From Palsa-504 sp963844625 (GTDB lineage: Bacteria > Actinomycetota > Actinomycetes > Streptosporangiales > Streptosporangiaceae), in assembly GCA_963844625.1 (NCBI GenBank), contig CAWJPF010000010.1, positions 186,001-250,000 on the forward strand: a stretch of 64,000 nucleotides of DNA, given 5' to 3'. Position numbers and translations under genes: made by a program. The notes under the pieces were generated by a model. It made no database searches, had not been told where the DNA came from, and saw nothing but the letters and a program-made list of their open reading frames with translations. Numbering within the stretch: position 1 is the first letter of the stretch; each line of letters starts with the position of its first letter. Below are positions 14,947 through 23,616 of this stretch, one piece after another.

Positions 14947-17815
14947 CGGCCACGGCGGAGTAAGCGATCACGCCTCGGCGCATCGCGTCGATCGCGGCCC
15001 GGGCGGTCGCGGCCAGATCGCGCGGGGCCGCTGCGGGAGCTGACGCGGTGAGATCTGGAGCTGGGGCCGCCGGCCGGACGGCGGCGGCGATCTGGTCCAG
15101 GAGGTCGATCAGCTGCTTGACCGAGCGGACGAAGTCGCCGGGAGTCAGGTCGGGTGACTCCTCAAGGACGCTTTCCAGCCGTGCTCCTCGTGCCCACCGA
15201 TAGGCGGCCCAGGCGAAGCCGAGATCGGGCTGGCGGAGGAACGACAGCTCGTGGTCCTTTTCCAGCTGATCGAGTTCGCCCCAGGTCCGGATCGTCGCGG
15301 CGAGCATCTCGGGCACTCGGCCCTTGGGCAGCCTGGGCGGCTGGGCGTCGTCGGCCTGCCGCGATTCGAACGACAGGGCGGACACGCAGGCGGCGAGTTC
15401 GGCCGGGGACAGGCCATCCCACAGGTCACGGCGCAGGCATTCCGCGGCCAGCAGATCCAGCTCGGTATACAGCCGGGCTAGCTGTTTCCCGTCGGCCGTG
15501 ACCGTATCGCCCGCCAGGTAGCCCAGCCGCTCCAGGACACGGCATACGCGGTCGAAGGTGCGAGCGATCACGTGCGAGCGGCCCGCCACCCGGCGCTCCA
15601 GCGTCTCGGTCTCGCGCTCCAGGCGCAGGTAACGTTCCGCGTACCGGGCGTGATCCTCGCGCTCCGGGCAGTCGTGGCACGGGTGCCGCCGCATCTGCCG
15701 CCGCAACTCCGCCACATCGCCGGCCGACTCTGGGGCGGCGCGTTCCCAGTCCGCCGCCCGGGTCGGGCGCCTGGCCCGGGTCGAGCCCCCAAGCTCCCGG
15801 TTCGCCAGCCGGTTTCGCATGGTGGCGGCGAGATCCTTGCGGTGCTGCGGAGAGCGCGGGCTGAACGATCCGGGAATCCGTATCTTGTCGATGATCTCAG
15901 CCGGCACCGGAAAGTCCGCCACGGCCAGCCGCTTCACCTGCCGGCCCTCGGTGAGCACGAGCGGCCCGGGGCCGGCGAACCCGTTCGCGCGCGCGTCTTC
16001 GGCACGCCAATGACCGGCCTGGCCGTTTCCCTCACGGGGGGCCGGACGGCCGTTGTCGCTGCCCCGGGCCGGGTGCAGCCCGGGCTGCAGGACGACGGCC
16101 ATACCCGCCCGCCTGCCGCCGGGCACCCGGATGATGTCACCCGGGCGCAGCAGCGACAATGACCTGGCCGCTTCGGCCCGGCGAGACGTCGCCCTGGCCC
16201 GGGACAGGTCACCTTCCCGCTCCGACAGCGATCTCCTGATCTGCGCGTATTCGGCGAAATCGCCTTTCTTGCACGTCATCGCCGCGGCCAGCTCGGCCAT
16301 GGTCTGCCGGCTCTTGCGGATCTGCCTGGTCAGCCCGACGACGCCGCGGTCGGCCTGGAACTGCGCGAACGAGGACTCGAGCAAGGCGGACGCCTTGGCG
16401 CGGCCGGCCCAGCCGGTCAGGTTGACCGCCATGTTGTAGGAAGGCCGGAAACTTGAGTTGAGCGGGTAGGTCCGGGTGCTGGCCAGGCCCGCGACCGCGC
16501 CGGGATCCATCCCGGGCTGCCACAGCACGACCGCGTGCCCCTCCACGTCGATACCGCGCCGCCCGGCGCGCCCGGTCAGCTGGGTGTACTCCCCCGCGGT
16601 CAGGTTCGCGTGGGTCTCACCGTTCCACTTATCCAGTTTCTCGATGACGACCGTCCTGGCCGGCATGTTGATGCCGAGGGCCAGGGTCTCCGTCGCGAAC
16701 ACCGCCCGGACCAGCCCGGCCGCGAAGAGCTCCTCGACCACTTCCTTGAACGCGGGCAGCATCCCCGCGTGATGCGCGGCGATCCCGCGCCGCAGCCCGT
16801 CGAGCCACTCGCCGTAGCCGAGGACGGCCAGGTCCTCCGGCGGGATGTCCGCGGTACGGCGCTCGGCGGTGCGCTGAATCACCTCGGCTTCTTCCGGCGT
16901 GGTCAGCCGCAGGCCCGCGTGCAGGCACTGCTCGACCGCGGCGTTGCAGCCGGCCCGGCTGAAGATGAACGTGATCGCGGGCAGCAGGCCGCCGGCGTCG
17001 AGCCGCGATATCACGTCGGGACGGTAGGCCAGCGGGAAGCGGCGCGGCCGGCGGCCGCCCCGCACCGGGCGCCCCGGCGCCTTGCGCTCGATCCAGGTGT
17101 CCCGCTGGGCCACCCGGAGCAGCTCGGGGTTGACCCGGGTGTGCTCATCGTCAGTGAACAGGTCGTACAGCCGGTTTCCGGCCAGCACGTGCTGCCAGAG
17201 CGGCACCGGACGCTGCTCGTCCACGATGACGGCCGTGCCGCCGCGGACCTGGTCCAGCCACTCCCCGAACTCCTCCGCGTTACTCACCGTCGCGGACAGC
17301 GCCACCACCCGCACCGATTCAGGCAGGTGAATGATCACTTCCTCCCAGACCGCGCCGCGGGATCTGTCCGCGAGGTAATGCACCTCGTCGAGGACGACAT
17401 AACCCAGGCCCGCCAGCGCCTGCGAGCCCGTATAGAGCATGTTGCGCAGGACCTCGGTGGTCATCACCACCACGGGCGCGTCGCCGTTGATGCTGTTGTC
17501 CCCGGTAAGCAGCCCGACGGTGTGGCTGTCGTAGCGGCGGACAAGGTCGGCGTACTTCTGGTTGGATAGCGCCTTGATCGGGGTGGTGTAGAAGCACTTG
17601 CGGCCCTGCGCCAGCGCCAGGTGCACGGCGTACTCGCCCACCACGGTCTTGCCCGACCCGGTGGGCGCGGCTACGAGCACGCCGCTCCCCGCGCCGAGCG
17701 CACCGCAGGCGGCGACCTGGAAGTCGTCGAAACCGAACTCGTAGAGCGCGCGGAAGGACGCGAACTCCGGGTCAGACTGCAGATCGCGGGCGTTCCGGTC
17801 CACCGGAGTGGTCAT
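14942..17815 (-). CDS. helY: DEAD/DEAH-box RNA helicase, HelY/Mtr4 (Ski2-like)
   Basis: A 957-residue superfamily 2 helicase. Walker A APTGSGKT is at residues 50-57, DEVH at 143-146, SAT in ALSATVSN, and motif VI is QLTGRAGRRGID, all intact. A DSHCT-like domain occupies the last 170 residues. A cysteine pair (HPCHDCPERED) lies near residue 720. Ski2/Mtr4 helicases unwind RNA for decay; the actinobacterial members sit, as here, next to tatC-tatA and pafBC. This is the mycobacterial order, where the gene is helY. It lies 42 bases beyond tatC on the same strand. The start ATG has only a weak ribosome site (GGAAG). Confidence 0.92.
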   Translation of the reverse strand: MTTPVDRNARDLQSDPEFASFRALYEFGFDDFQVAACGALGAGSGVLVAAPTGSGKTVVGEYAVHLALAQGRKCFYTTPIKALSNQKYADLVRRYDSHTVGLLTGDNSINGDAPVVVMTTEVLRNMLYTGSQALAGLGYVVLDEVHYLADRSRGAVWEEVIIHLPESVRVVALSATVSNAEEFGEWLDQVRGGTAVIVDEQRPVPLWQHVLAGNRLYDLFTDDEHTRVNPELLRVAQRDTWIERKAPGRPVRGGRRPRRFPLAYRPDVISRLDAGGLLPAITFIFSRAGCNAAVEQCLHAGLRLTTPEEAEVIQRTAERRTADIPPEDLAVLGYGEWLDGLRRGIAAHHAGMLPAFKEVVEELFAAGLVRAVFATETLALGINMPARTVVIEKLDKWNGETHANLTAGEYTQLTGRAGRRGIDVEGHAVVLWQPGMDPGAVAGLASTRTYPLNSSFRPSYNMAVNLTGWAGRAKASALLESSFAQFQADRGVVGLTRQIRKSRQTMAELAAAMTCKKGDFAEYAQIRRSLSEREGDLSRARATSRRAEAARSLSLLRPGDIIRVPGGRRAGMAVVLQPGLHPARGSDNGRPAPREGNGQAGHWRAEDARANGFAGPGPLVLTEGRQVKRLAVADFPVPAEIIDKIRIPGSFSPRSPQHRKDLAATMRNRLANRELGGSTRARRPTRAADWERAAPESAGDVAELRRQMRRHPCHDCPEREDHARYAERYLRLERETETLERRVAGRSHVIARTFDRVCRVLERLGYLAGDTVTADGKQLARLYTELDLLAAECLRRDLWDGLSPAELAACVSALSFESRQADDAQPPRLPKGRVPEMLAATIRTWGELDQLEKDHELSFLRQPDLGFAWAAYRWARGARLESVLEESPDLTPGDFVRSVKQLIDLLDQIAAAVRPAAPAPDLTASAPAAAPRDLAATARAAIDAMRRGVIAYSAVAD

Positions 17816-17857
17816 ACTTCCAGACTACGGCCCCGGGCAGATCGCCCCGTGCAGGCG

Positions 17858-18766
17858 TCAGTTAAGGCTGCCGTCGCGGGTCTCGGTGTCCTCGAGGTCG
17901 ATAGGAGCCAGCTGATCGTCGGCCAGGCCCGCGTACGGGTCGGGATGTAGCCGGCTCCGGCGGCGGTCGTGCAGGAACACGATGACCTCGGCCCCTTCCA
18001 CCAGGGCCAGGCATACCCCGCCAAGCATCAGCATGGTAATGGGATCCGGGCTCGGCGAGGCAATCCCCGCGAACAGGAACACGCCGAAGATCATGACCCG
18101 GCGCCACTTCCTGAACCGCTCGTGGGTCAGGATCCCGACCATGTTGAGCATCACGAGGAACAGCGGCAGCTCGAAGCACAGCCCGATGCCGAGGACCATC
18201 GCGATAAAGTAGGCGATGTAGGTGTCCGCCGTGAACAGCGCGGAGGTGTTTCCGGGCACCATGCCGATGAGGAAGTGCAGCCCGCGGCCCATCACGAGCA
18301 GGGCGAAATAGGTGCCCAGCAGGAAAAGCGGCACCGAGGTGGCGAGGAAGGTGTACGTCCACCGCTTCTCCCGGGTGTAGAGCCCGGGGGCGACAAAGGC
18401 CCAGAGCTGGTACAGCCAGACCGGTGAGGTGACGATGACGCCGACGACGAAGGCCACCTTGATGTGCAGGTAGAAGCCGTCCAGCGGGCTGGTCACGATC
18501 AGGGTGTGCCCGATGACGTTGGTCTTGCAGCCCCCCACGGCGCGGCAGTACGGACGCTCGATGAACTTCCAGATCGGGTTGAAGAAGACCAGCCCGATGA
18601 CCATGCCCGCGATCAGGGCAAGCGCCATCTTGACGATCCGGTTGCGCAGCTCACGGATGTGATCCATGAGGGGCATGCGGCCGTCAGGATTCTGCTGCCG
18701 CTGCGAGTGCACGAAGCGCTCGCCGACGATGCGGGCGCCTTGGACGGCACCGGGGAGTTTCGCCAT
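17858..18766 (-). CDS. tatC: Sec-independent protein translocase TatC
   Basis: A 302-residue six-helix core receptor of the twin-arginine translocase, which binds RR signal peptides and recruits TatA to export folded proteins. The signature MPLMDHIRELRNRI begins near residue 31, and the conserved loop FVAPGLYTREKRW and the KWRRVMIFGVFLFAGIASPSPDP region are present. The first 30 residues are longer than in many homologues, so a later start cannot be excluded; GGGAAG lies 5 bases before the chosen ATG. It follows tatA by 36 bases. No tatB gene is nearby, as usual in actinobacteria. Confidence 0.93.
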   Translation of the reverse strand: MAKLPGAVQGARIVGERFVHSQRQQNPDGRMPLMDHIRELRNRIVKMALALIAGMVIGLVFFNPIWKFIERPYCRAVGGCKTNVIGHTLIVTSPLDGFYLHIKVAFVVGVIVTSPVWLYQLWAFVAPGLYTREKRWTYTFLATSVPLFLLGTYFALLVMGRGLHFLIGMVPGNTSALFTADTYIAYFIAMVLGIGLCFELPLFLVMLNMVGILTHERFRKWRRVMIFGVFLFAGIASPSPDPITMLMLGGVCLALVEGAEVIVFLHDRRRSRLHPDPYAGLADDQLAPIDLEDTETRDGSLN

Positions 18767-18802
18767 GACCGCTTCCCGCCGTAAGGCCGTTAGGGTCCGG
18801 AT

Positions 18803-19156
18803 CTAGCTCGGCTGCTGGGTGCGCTGAGGCTCGGCCGGCACGCCCGCCGGGGCCGGGTCCATGGTCGCCGCCCGCTGAAGGTCACGGATCTGCTGCTGCA
18901 GCACGTCGATCTGGTCCTGCTGGGCCGGAGCCGGCGCCGGCGCGGGCGTGAGCTCTGGCTGCTGGAACGGGGCCGCGGGGTTGGCGTCCGCCGCGGGCTC
19001 GTCCTGGTGCATGCTGCCGACCTCGGTCTTCAGGATGCGCATCGACTTGCCGAGAGACCGCGCGGCGTCCGGCAGCTTCTTCGACCCGAACAGCACGATG
19101 ATCACAACCGCGACGATCAGAATCTTCCACGGGCTGTCGAACAGGTCACCAATCAT
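18803..19156 (-). CDS. tatA: Sec-independent protein translocase TatA
   Basis: A 117-residue pore-forming subunit of the Tat system. A single membrane helix (WKILIVAVVIIVLFG, residues about 10-24) is followed by the hinge KKLPDAARSLGKSMRI forming the amphipathic helix. A long Pro/Ala/Gln-rich tail follows (QQPELTPAPAPAPAQQ), with a short coiled segment. It sits between pafC and tatC on one strand. GAGG precedes the ATG at about 6 bases. Confidence 0.92.
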   Translation of the reverse strand: MIGDLFDSPWKILIVAVVIIVLFGSKKLPDAARSLGKSMRILKTEVGSMHQDEPAADANPAAPFQQPELTPAPAPAPAQQDQIDVLQQQIRDLQRAATMDPAPAGVPAEPQRTQQPS

Positions 19157-19310
19157 GTCCGTCCTCTATCAACAGGGAGACGTCCTTCTGGGCCAGAGTC
19201 TACACGGCGGCCTCACCCGGGAGCGGTTCCCTGCGGCGAACGGCGCCCGGCTGATTTCGCCTCTGTGTTCACTCAACCTGCTATTCGGAGCGCGGCGGGC
19301 AACGGATGGC

Positions 19311-20282
19311 CTAAACGACATAATTCGTGAGGGCGGCCGCGGCGGCCGCACGGACGTCGGCGGCCAGCGCGGGCGGCGAGATGACCCGGCCGTCCTCGCC
19401 GAGCTGCAGGGCCAGCCGCCGCACCCAGCCCGTATCCGGGGTGCGCAGCACCACCCGCAGGCGGCCGTCGGGCAGGTCTGACACCGACTCGCACGGGTAA
19501 TACTCCGCCACCCAGCGCCCCGCGGCGGACAGTTCGAGCACGACGGGCACGTCATGGGGCGACGGCCGGAACAGGCCCTCGTCGACGTCCACGCCGACGG
19601 CCTCGGCCGGCGGTGCGGCGGGCACGTCAAGTACCTCGAGACCGAGCATTCGGTCCAGCCGGAACAGCCGTACTCCCTCGGCGCGCAGGCACCAGCCCTC
19701 CAGGTAAGGCCGTCCCTCCACCACGAGTAGCCGCATCGGGTCGACGTCACGCTCGGTCGCTTCGTCCCGGCCGGGCACGTAGTACCGCAGGTGCAGCCGC
19801 CGACCGGCGGAAAGGGCGGCGCGGATCTGGGCGGCCAGCCGTTCTGACTCCTCGTCAGGGATATCAACCTGCACCGCGACCTGGGCGCTCGCCGAGGCGG
19901 CCTCCCCGGCCGCCGCCTCGAGCTTGGCGATCAGCCGGGACAGGGCCGACCTGTCCTCTAGCCCGGGCACGTCGGCCAGCATCCGGAGCGCGACGAGCAG
20001 CGCGCTCGCCTCGTCCACAGCCAGCCGCAGCGGCCGGCCCATGGATTCGGCCTGGCTGACAACGATCTCGCCGCCTTCGTAGGACAGGTCTATCGGGCAG
20101 TAGGGATCGGGGGCGCGCAGTTCGACGCACCACAGCAGGTTCAGGTCGTCGACCAGTTCCCGCTCGCTGATGCCGAACGCCGCGGCCGTCTCGGCCAGCC
20201 CTACGGACTTCCTGCTCACCACGTAGGGTACGAGCGCGAGCAGCCGCTGCAGCCGTTCGGTAGAGGTCACCAGCGCTGTCAT
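19311..20282 (-). CDS. pafC: PafC: WYL-domain transcriptional regulator
   Basis: A 323-residue helix-turn-helix plus WYL protein. With PafB it forms the heterodimer that activates the LexA-independent DNA-damage response in actinobacteria; the genes are named for co-location with the Pup ligase gene. The N-terminal HTH is visible (SVGLAETAAAFGISERELVDDLNLLW), then the WYL core (RLHLRYYVPGRDEATERDVDPMRLL ... RPYLEGWCLRAEGVRLFRLDRM) and the WCX C-terminal domain. GAGGG lies upstream of the ATG. It follows pafB by 103 bases. Confidence 0.92.
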   Translation of the reverse strand: MTALVTSTERLQRLLALVPYVVSRKSVGLAETAAAFGISERELVDDLNLLWCVELRAPDPYCPIDLSYEGGEIVVSQAESMGRPLRLAVDEASALLVALRMLADVPGLEDRSALSRLIAKLEAAAGEAASASAQVAVQVDIPDEESERLAAQIRAALSAGRRLHLRYYVPGRDEATERDVDPMRLLVVEGRPYLEGWCLRAEGVRLFRLDRMLGLEVLDVPAAPPAEAVGVDVDEGLFRPSPHDVPVVLELSAAGRWVAEYYPCESVSDLPDGRLRVVLRTPDTGWVRRLALQLGEDGRVISPPALAADVRAAAAAALTNYVV

Positions 20283-20385
20283 CTTTTGTCCCTCGCTCGC
20301 CGCCGGGGCGCTTTGAGGCGCCGCCTTCGCTCGTCGGTCCAGGCGGCGCCGCGCCCCGTGGGCTCGCTCGGGGCGGGTGACCGTC

Positions 20386-21339
20386 TCATGCGAGGACTCC
20401 CTTGAGGCGGCGGATTACGGCGTCGCGGAGGTCGGGGGGGTCGATGACGATCGCGTCGGCACCGAACCAGGCGGCGTAGTCGGCGAACCGGCCGATGTCG
20501 GCGAAGTGAGTCGTGACCAGGTCCCAGCCTTCGGATTCGCCGGGGCGCACCGAGACCGCGTGCCGGCGCAGCCCGACGCCGGCGCCTGACCGGACGCGGA
20601 GGACCGCGGTGCGCTCGGGCGCGGAGTCCCAGTCGCGGACCACCTCGCGCACGTCGGCGCCGTCCGGCACGATGACGCTGCCGGGCGGCCCGCAGAACTT
20701 CACCGGCCCGGCGATCCGGCCGAGCCTGAACACCCTGGTCGCGTCGCGGCCGCGGTCCCGGCCCGCCACGTACCAGCGGCCGTGGCGGTTCACCACGCCC
20801 CAGGGCTCGAGCTCGCGCCGCTGCGGATCGCTCCGGCCGGCCGCACGGTAGCTGAACGTCACCGGCCTGCGGTCCCTGACGGCTTCCCACAGCGGCCCGA
20901 AGGCAGGCTCGGGCGTGCCCAGCCTGGGCTCGATGCCGTGCGGGGACGGACGCTCGTCGCCCGCGTCGATGCCGGCCGCCCGCAGCTTCAGCAGCGCGCC
21001 GGCGGCGGCGCCGGCCAGCTCAGCCCGCCGCCAAACCCGGGCGGCCAGCCCGAGGACGGCCGCCTCGTCCGCCTCCAGCCGCAGCTCGGGCAGTTCGTAG
21101 GCCTGCTGCCTGATCCGATAGCCGGTGTCGTCGTCGAACGGATGATTCACGCCGGTCTCCAGCGGCACGCCGAGGTCGCGGAGATCCTCCTTGTCGCGCT
21201 CGAACATCCGCTTGAACAGGTCGTCCTGCTCCGGGTAACCAGGCACCGCCTCCCGGATCTGCTCAGCGGTGAGGTAGCGCCTGGTAGAGAGCAAGCACAC
21301 GACAAGGCCGAGCAGCCGCTCAGTCTTGCGCTTGGACAT
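20386..21339 (-). CDS. pafB: PafB: WYL-domain transcriptional regulator
   Basis: A 317-residue partner of PafC with the same layout: HTH (YLTAEQIREAVPGYPEQDDLFKRMFERDKEDLRDLG), WYL core (VTFSYRAAGRSDPQRRELEPWGVV ... GRWYVAGRDRGRDATRVFRLGRI) and a C-terminal WCX domain. It starts at an ATG with GGAGGG 4 bases before it. It is transcribed away from the DUF3866 gene, which separates it from pafA and the FKBP gene. Regulation by an unknown signal at its ligand pocket is inferred from the family. Confidence 0.92.
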   Translation of the reverse strand: MSKRKTERLLGLVVCLLSTRRYLTAEQIREAVPGYPEQDDLFKRMFERDKEDLRDLGVPLETGVNHPFDDDTGYRIRQQAYELPELRLEADEAAVLGLAARVWRRAELAGAAAGALLKLRAAGIDAGDERPSPHGIEPRLGTPEPAFGPLWEAVRDRRPVTFSYRAAGRSDPQRRELEPWGVVNRHGRWYVAGRDRGRDATRVFRLGRIAGPVKFCGPPGSVIVPDGADVREVVRDWDSAPERTAVLRVRSGAGVGLRRHAVSVRPGESEGWDLVTTHFADIGRFADYAAWFGADAIVIDPPDLRDAVIRRLKGVLA

Positions 21340-21407
21340 GAAACCCTCCGAACCCCTGCGATGGCTCCAGGTTATTGTCTCGCAGATAGTGCTGGCCCGC
21401 GGCGAAC

Positions 21408-21413
21408 TAAGCT
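21408..21413 (+). promoter_or_regulatory. -10 box (TAAGCT) of the DUF3866 gene, leaderless start
   Basis: TAAGCT is followed by exactly 6 bases and then the GTG start at 21420, with no ribosome site between. Confidence 0.55.
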
Positions 21414-21419
21414 GCCGGG

Positions 21420-22553
21420 GTGATCACATGGCGGAACGGCACGGTCGGCGGCATCCGCCGCGAGTGGCCGGGCGCGGTCGAGCTTGACGTGTCAGTAGAG
21501 GGCGGCGCGCAGGTGCGGGCCCTGGCCTACCCGGCGCTGACCGGATACCCGCAGCCCGGCGACCGGGTGCTGGTCAACACCACGGCCCTCGACCTGGGCC
21601 TGGGCACCGGCGGCTACGCCCTGGTGGTCGCGATCCCGGACCGGCTGCCGCCCGACCCGGAGCTCGCGGGCCACCTGGTGAAGGCCCGCTACACGCCGCT
21701 GCAGGCGACCGTTCTGGGCGCGGACGAGCAGGGATCACCGCACCATGACGTGCTGCGGGACGCGGATGACATCGGCGGCATGCCCGTCGTGGTGGCCGAC
21801 CTGCATTCCGCTCTCCCGGCCGTGCTGGCCGGCCTCTTTGATCTGGCCGAACGAGCCGACGGTGCCAGCGCCCGGCCACGCCGGCCGGTCCGGGTGGTGT
21901 ACGTCATGCAGGACGGCGGGGCGCTGCCGGCCTGGTTCTCCCGCACGTGCGCGACGCTCAAGGACGCGGGCTGGCTGGACGCGACCGTGACGACCGGACA
22001 GTCGTTCGGCGGAGACCTGGAGACCGTGACCGTGCATACCGGGCTGCTCGCCGCGAGGCACGTGCTCGGCGCCGACGTCGCGGTGGTCGCGCAAGGGCCG
22101 GGCAATCTCGGCACCGGGACCCGGTGGGGGTTTTCCGGCGTGGCCGCGGGCGAGGTGGTCAACGCCGCGGCGGCCCTGGGCGGCCGGCCGGTAGCTTCAC
22201 TGCGGGTGAGCGACGCGGATCCGCGCGACCGGCATCGCGGCGTCTCCCACCACAGCCTGACCGCCTACGGCCGGGTGGCCCTGGCCCGCGCCGACGTCGT
22301 AGTGCCCGCCCTCGACGGCGCGTTCGGCCGCCGGATCGCGGCCGAGGCGGCGCGACTCGGCGGGCGGCACGAGGTCGTGAGCGTCCCCGTCGACGGACTC
22401 GAGGCGGCGCTGCGGGCGTGCCCGGCACCGCTGTCCACCATGGGCCGCGGGCTCGATGAGGACCTCGCCTATTTCCTCGCCGCGGCGGCGGCCGGCCGGC
22501 ACGCCGGCCGCCTGCTGCGCAAGGATCCTGCGAGCTCCCCTAACCCTGCTTGA
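21420..22553 (+). CDS. DUF3866 family protein
   Basis: A 377-residue soluble protein of an actinobacterial/Firmicute family of unknown function. Visible features are an N-terminal beta-rich segment (VLVNTTALDLGLGTGGYALVVA), PVVVADLHSALPA, RVVYVMQDGGALPAWFSRT, the strongly conserved VVAQGPGNLGTGTRWGFSG and RHRGVSHHSLTAYGRV. The Gly-rich loop suggests a nucleotide or phosphate site (inference). It is the only plus-strand gene in the paf-tat-helY block, divergent from pafB. Its stop overlaps the convergent FKBP stop by 14 bases. Confidence 0.82.
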   Translation: MITWRNGTVGGIRREWPGAVELDVSVEGGAQVRALAYPALTGYPQPGDRVLVNTTALDLGLGTGGYALVVAIPDRLPPDPELAGHLVKARYTPLQATVLGADEQGSPHHDVLRDADDIGGMPVVVADLHSALPAVLAGLFDLAERADGASARPRRPVRVVYVMQDGGALPAWFSRTCATLKDAGWLDATVTTGQSFGGDLETVTVHTGLLAARHVLGADVAVVAQGPGNLGTGTRWGFSGVAAGEVVNAAAALGGRPVASLRVSDADPRDRHRGVSHHSLTAYGRVALARADVVVPALDGAFGRRIAAEAARLGGRHEVVSVPVDGLEAALRACPAPLSTMGRGLDEDLAYFLAAAAAGRHAGRLLRKDPASSPNPA

Positions 22554-23514
22554 GCGCGTCGAGGATGTCGACCACGAACACCAGCGTGTCGGTGCCCTTG
22601 ATGCCCGCCTGGGAGTTTCCGGCGCTGCCGTAACCATCCTTAGGCGGGATGACGAGCATCACCCGGCTGCCCACGGTCTGACCGGCCAGGCCGGTATCCC
22701 AGCCAGGGATCACCTGCTCGGGTGAGGCGCCGAGGACGAAGCCGAACGGGGATCCGGAGCTCCAGGAGGAACTGAAGGACTTCTTGGTCCGCCAGATGTA
22801 GCCGGTGTACTGGGCGATGACGTACTCACCCTTGGTGACCACCGGGCCGGTGCCCTTGATCAGGGTCTTGGTCACGAGCCCGCTCGGCGGCGCGGACGAG
22901 GGGAACGTGAGCGTCGGCGCACTGCCCGCCTTGGCGGTGACCGTCGGCAGGCTGCCGCCGCCGTTGGACACCTGGGTGCCGGACGCGGACATGGTGTCGG
23001 AGTAGGACTTGAGCACGTCGATGACGAACACCAGCGTGGTGCTGCCCGTGATGCCAAGTTGCGAGTTGCCCGACGTACCGTAGGCGTCTGCGGGCGGGAT
23101 CACCGCGAGGACCCGGCTGCCCACCTTCTTGCCGATCAGCGCGGTTTCCAGGCCGGGCAGCATCGTGCCGCCGATCACCGTCGGGTTGCTGGTGAAGGTG
23201 CTCGCCTTCAGCGAGGAACTCTTGCCATCCCAGAAGTAAAGGACGAAGTTCGCGGCCAGGGCGTCCGCCTTGGTCAAGGTCGAGCCGGAGCCCTGAATCA
23301 GCGTCTTGACCTCGAGACTGCTGCCCGGCTTAACCTTCGGGATGCTCACTTTCGGAGCCGCGCCGAACGATCCGGTGGCCGTCACGCCTGAGCTAGCGCC
23401 GGCGGATGCGGACGCGGAAGCCGAAGACGCGGAAGACGACGTCGACGAACCGCAGCCCGCGAGGACTGCGCAGGCCAGCAGGGGGATGGCGCCGAGCGCC
23501 AGGAAGCGTCGCAT
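22540..23514 (-). CDS. FKBP-type peptidyl-prolyl isomerase lipoprotein with two FKBP domains
   Basis: A 324-residue exported lipoprotein. The start is set at MRRFLALG (GAGG 6 bases upstream), giving a signal with lipobox LAGC followed by a Ser/Ala linker. Domain 1 (about residues 70-175) and domain 2 (about 215-324) are both FKBP-like: each shows an IxGTG/IQGSG strand, an FVLYFWDGKSS or YVIAQYTGYIWR strand, GLETALIGKKVGSRVL or GWDTGLAGQTVGSRVM, and IPPxxxYG. The domains face outside the membrane and probably help folding of exported proteins. It lies 102 bases downstream of pafA; an FKBP gene next to pafA is common in actinobacteria. Confidence 0.9.
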   Translation of the reverse strand: MRRFLALGAIPLLACAVLAGCGSSTSSSASSASASASAGASSGVTATGSFGAAPKVSIPKVKPGSSLEVKTLIQGSGSTLTKADALAANFVLYFWDGKSSSLKASTFTSNPTVIGGTMLPGLETALIGKKVGSRVLAVIPPADAYGTSGNSQLGITGSTTLVFVIDVLKSYSDTMSASGTQVSNGGGSLPTVTAKAGSAPTLTFPSSAPPSGLVTKTLIKGTGPVVTKGEYVIAQYTGYIWRTKKSFSSSWSSGSPFGFVLGASPEQVIPGWDTGLAGQTVGSRVMLVIPPKDGYGSAGNSQAGIKGTDTLVFVVDILDALKQG

Positions 23515-23616
23515 GAAAAACCTCAATATGGTCGATGTCAGCCCCGTCAGCCTACTGGCACGTCCAAGCGGCGACGTCCCCATGCAGGTGTCCCTCAGCT
23601 AACTCACAGGGGGCGG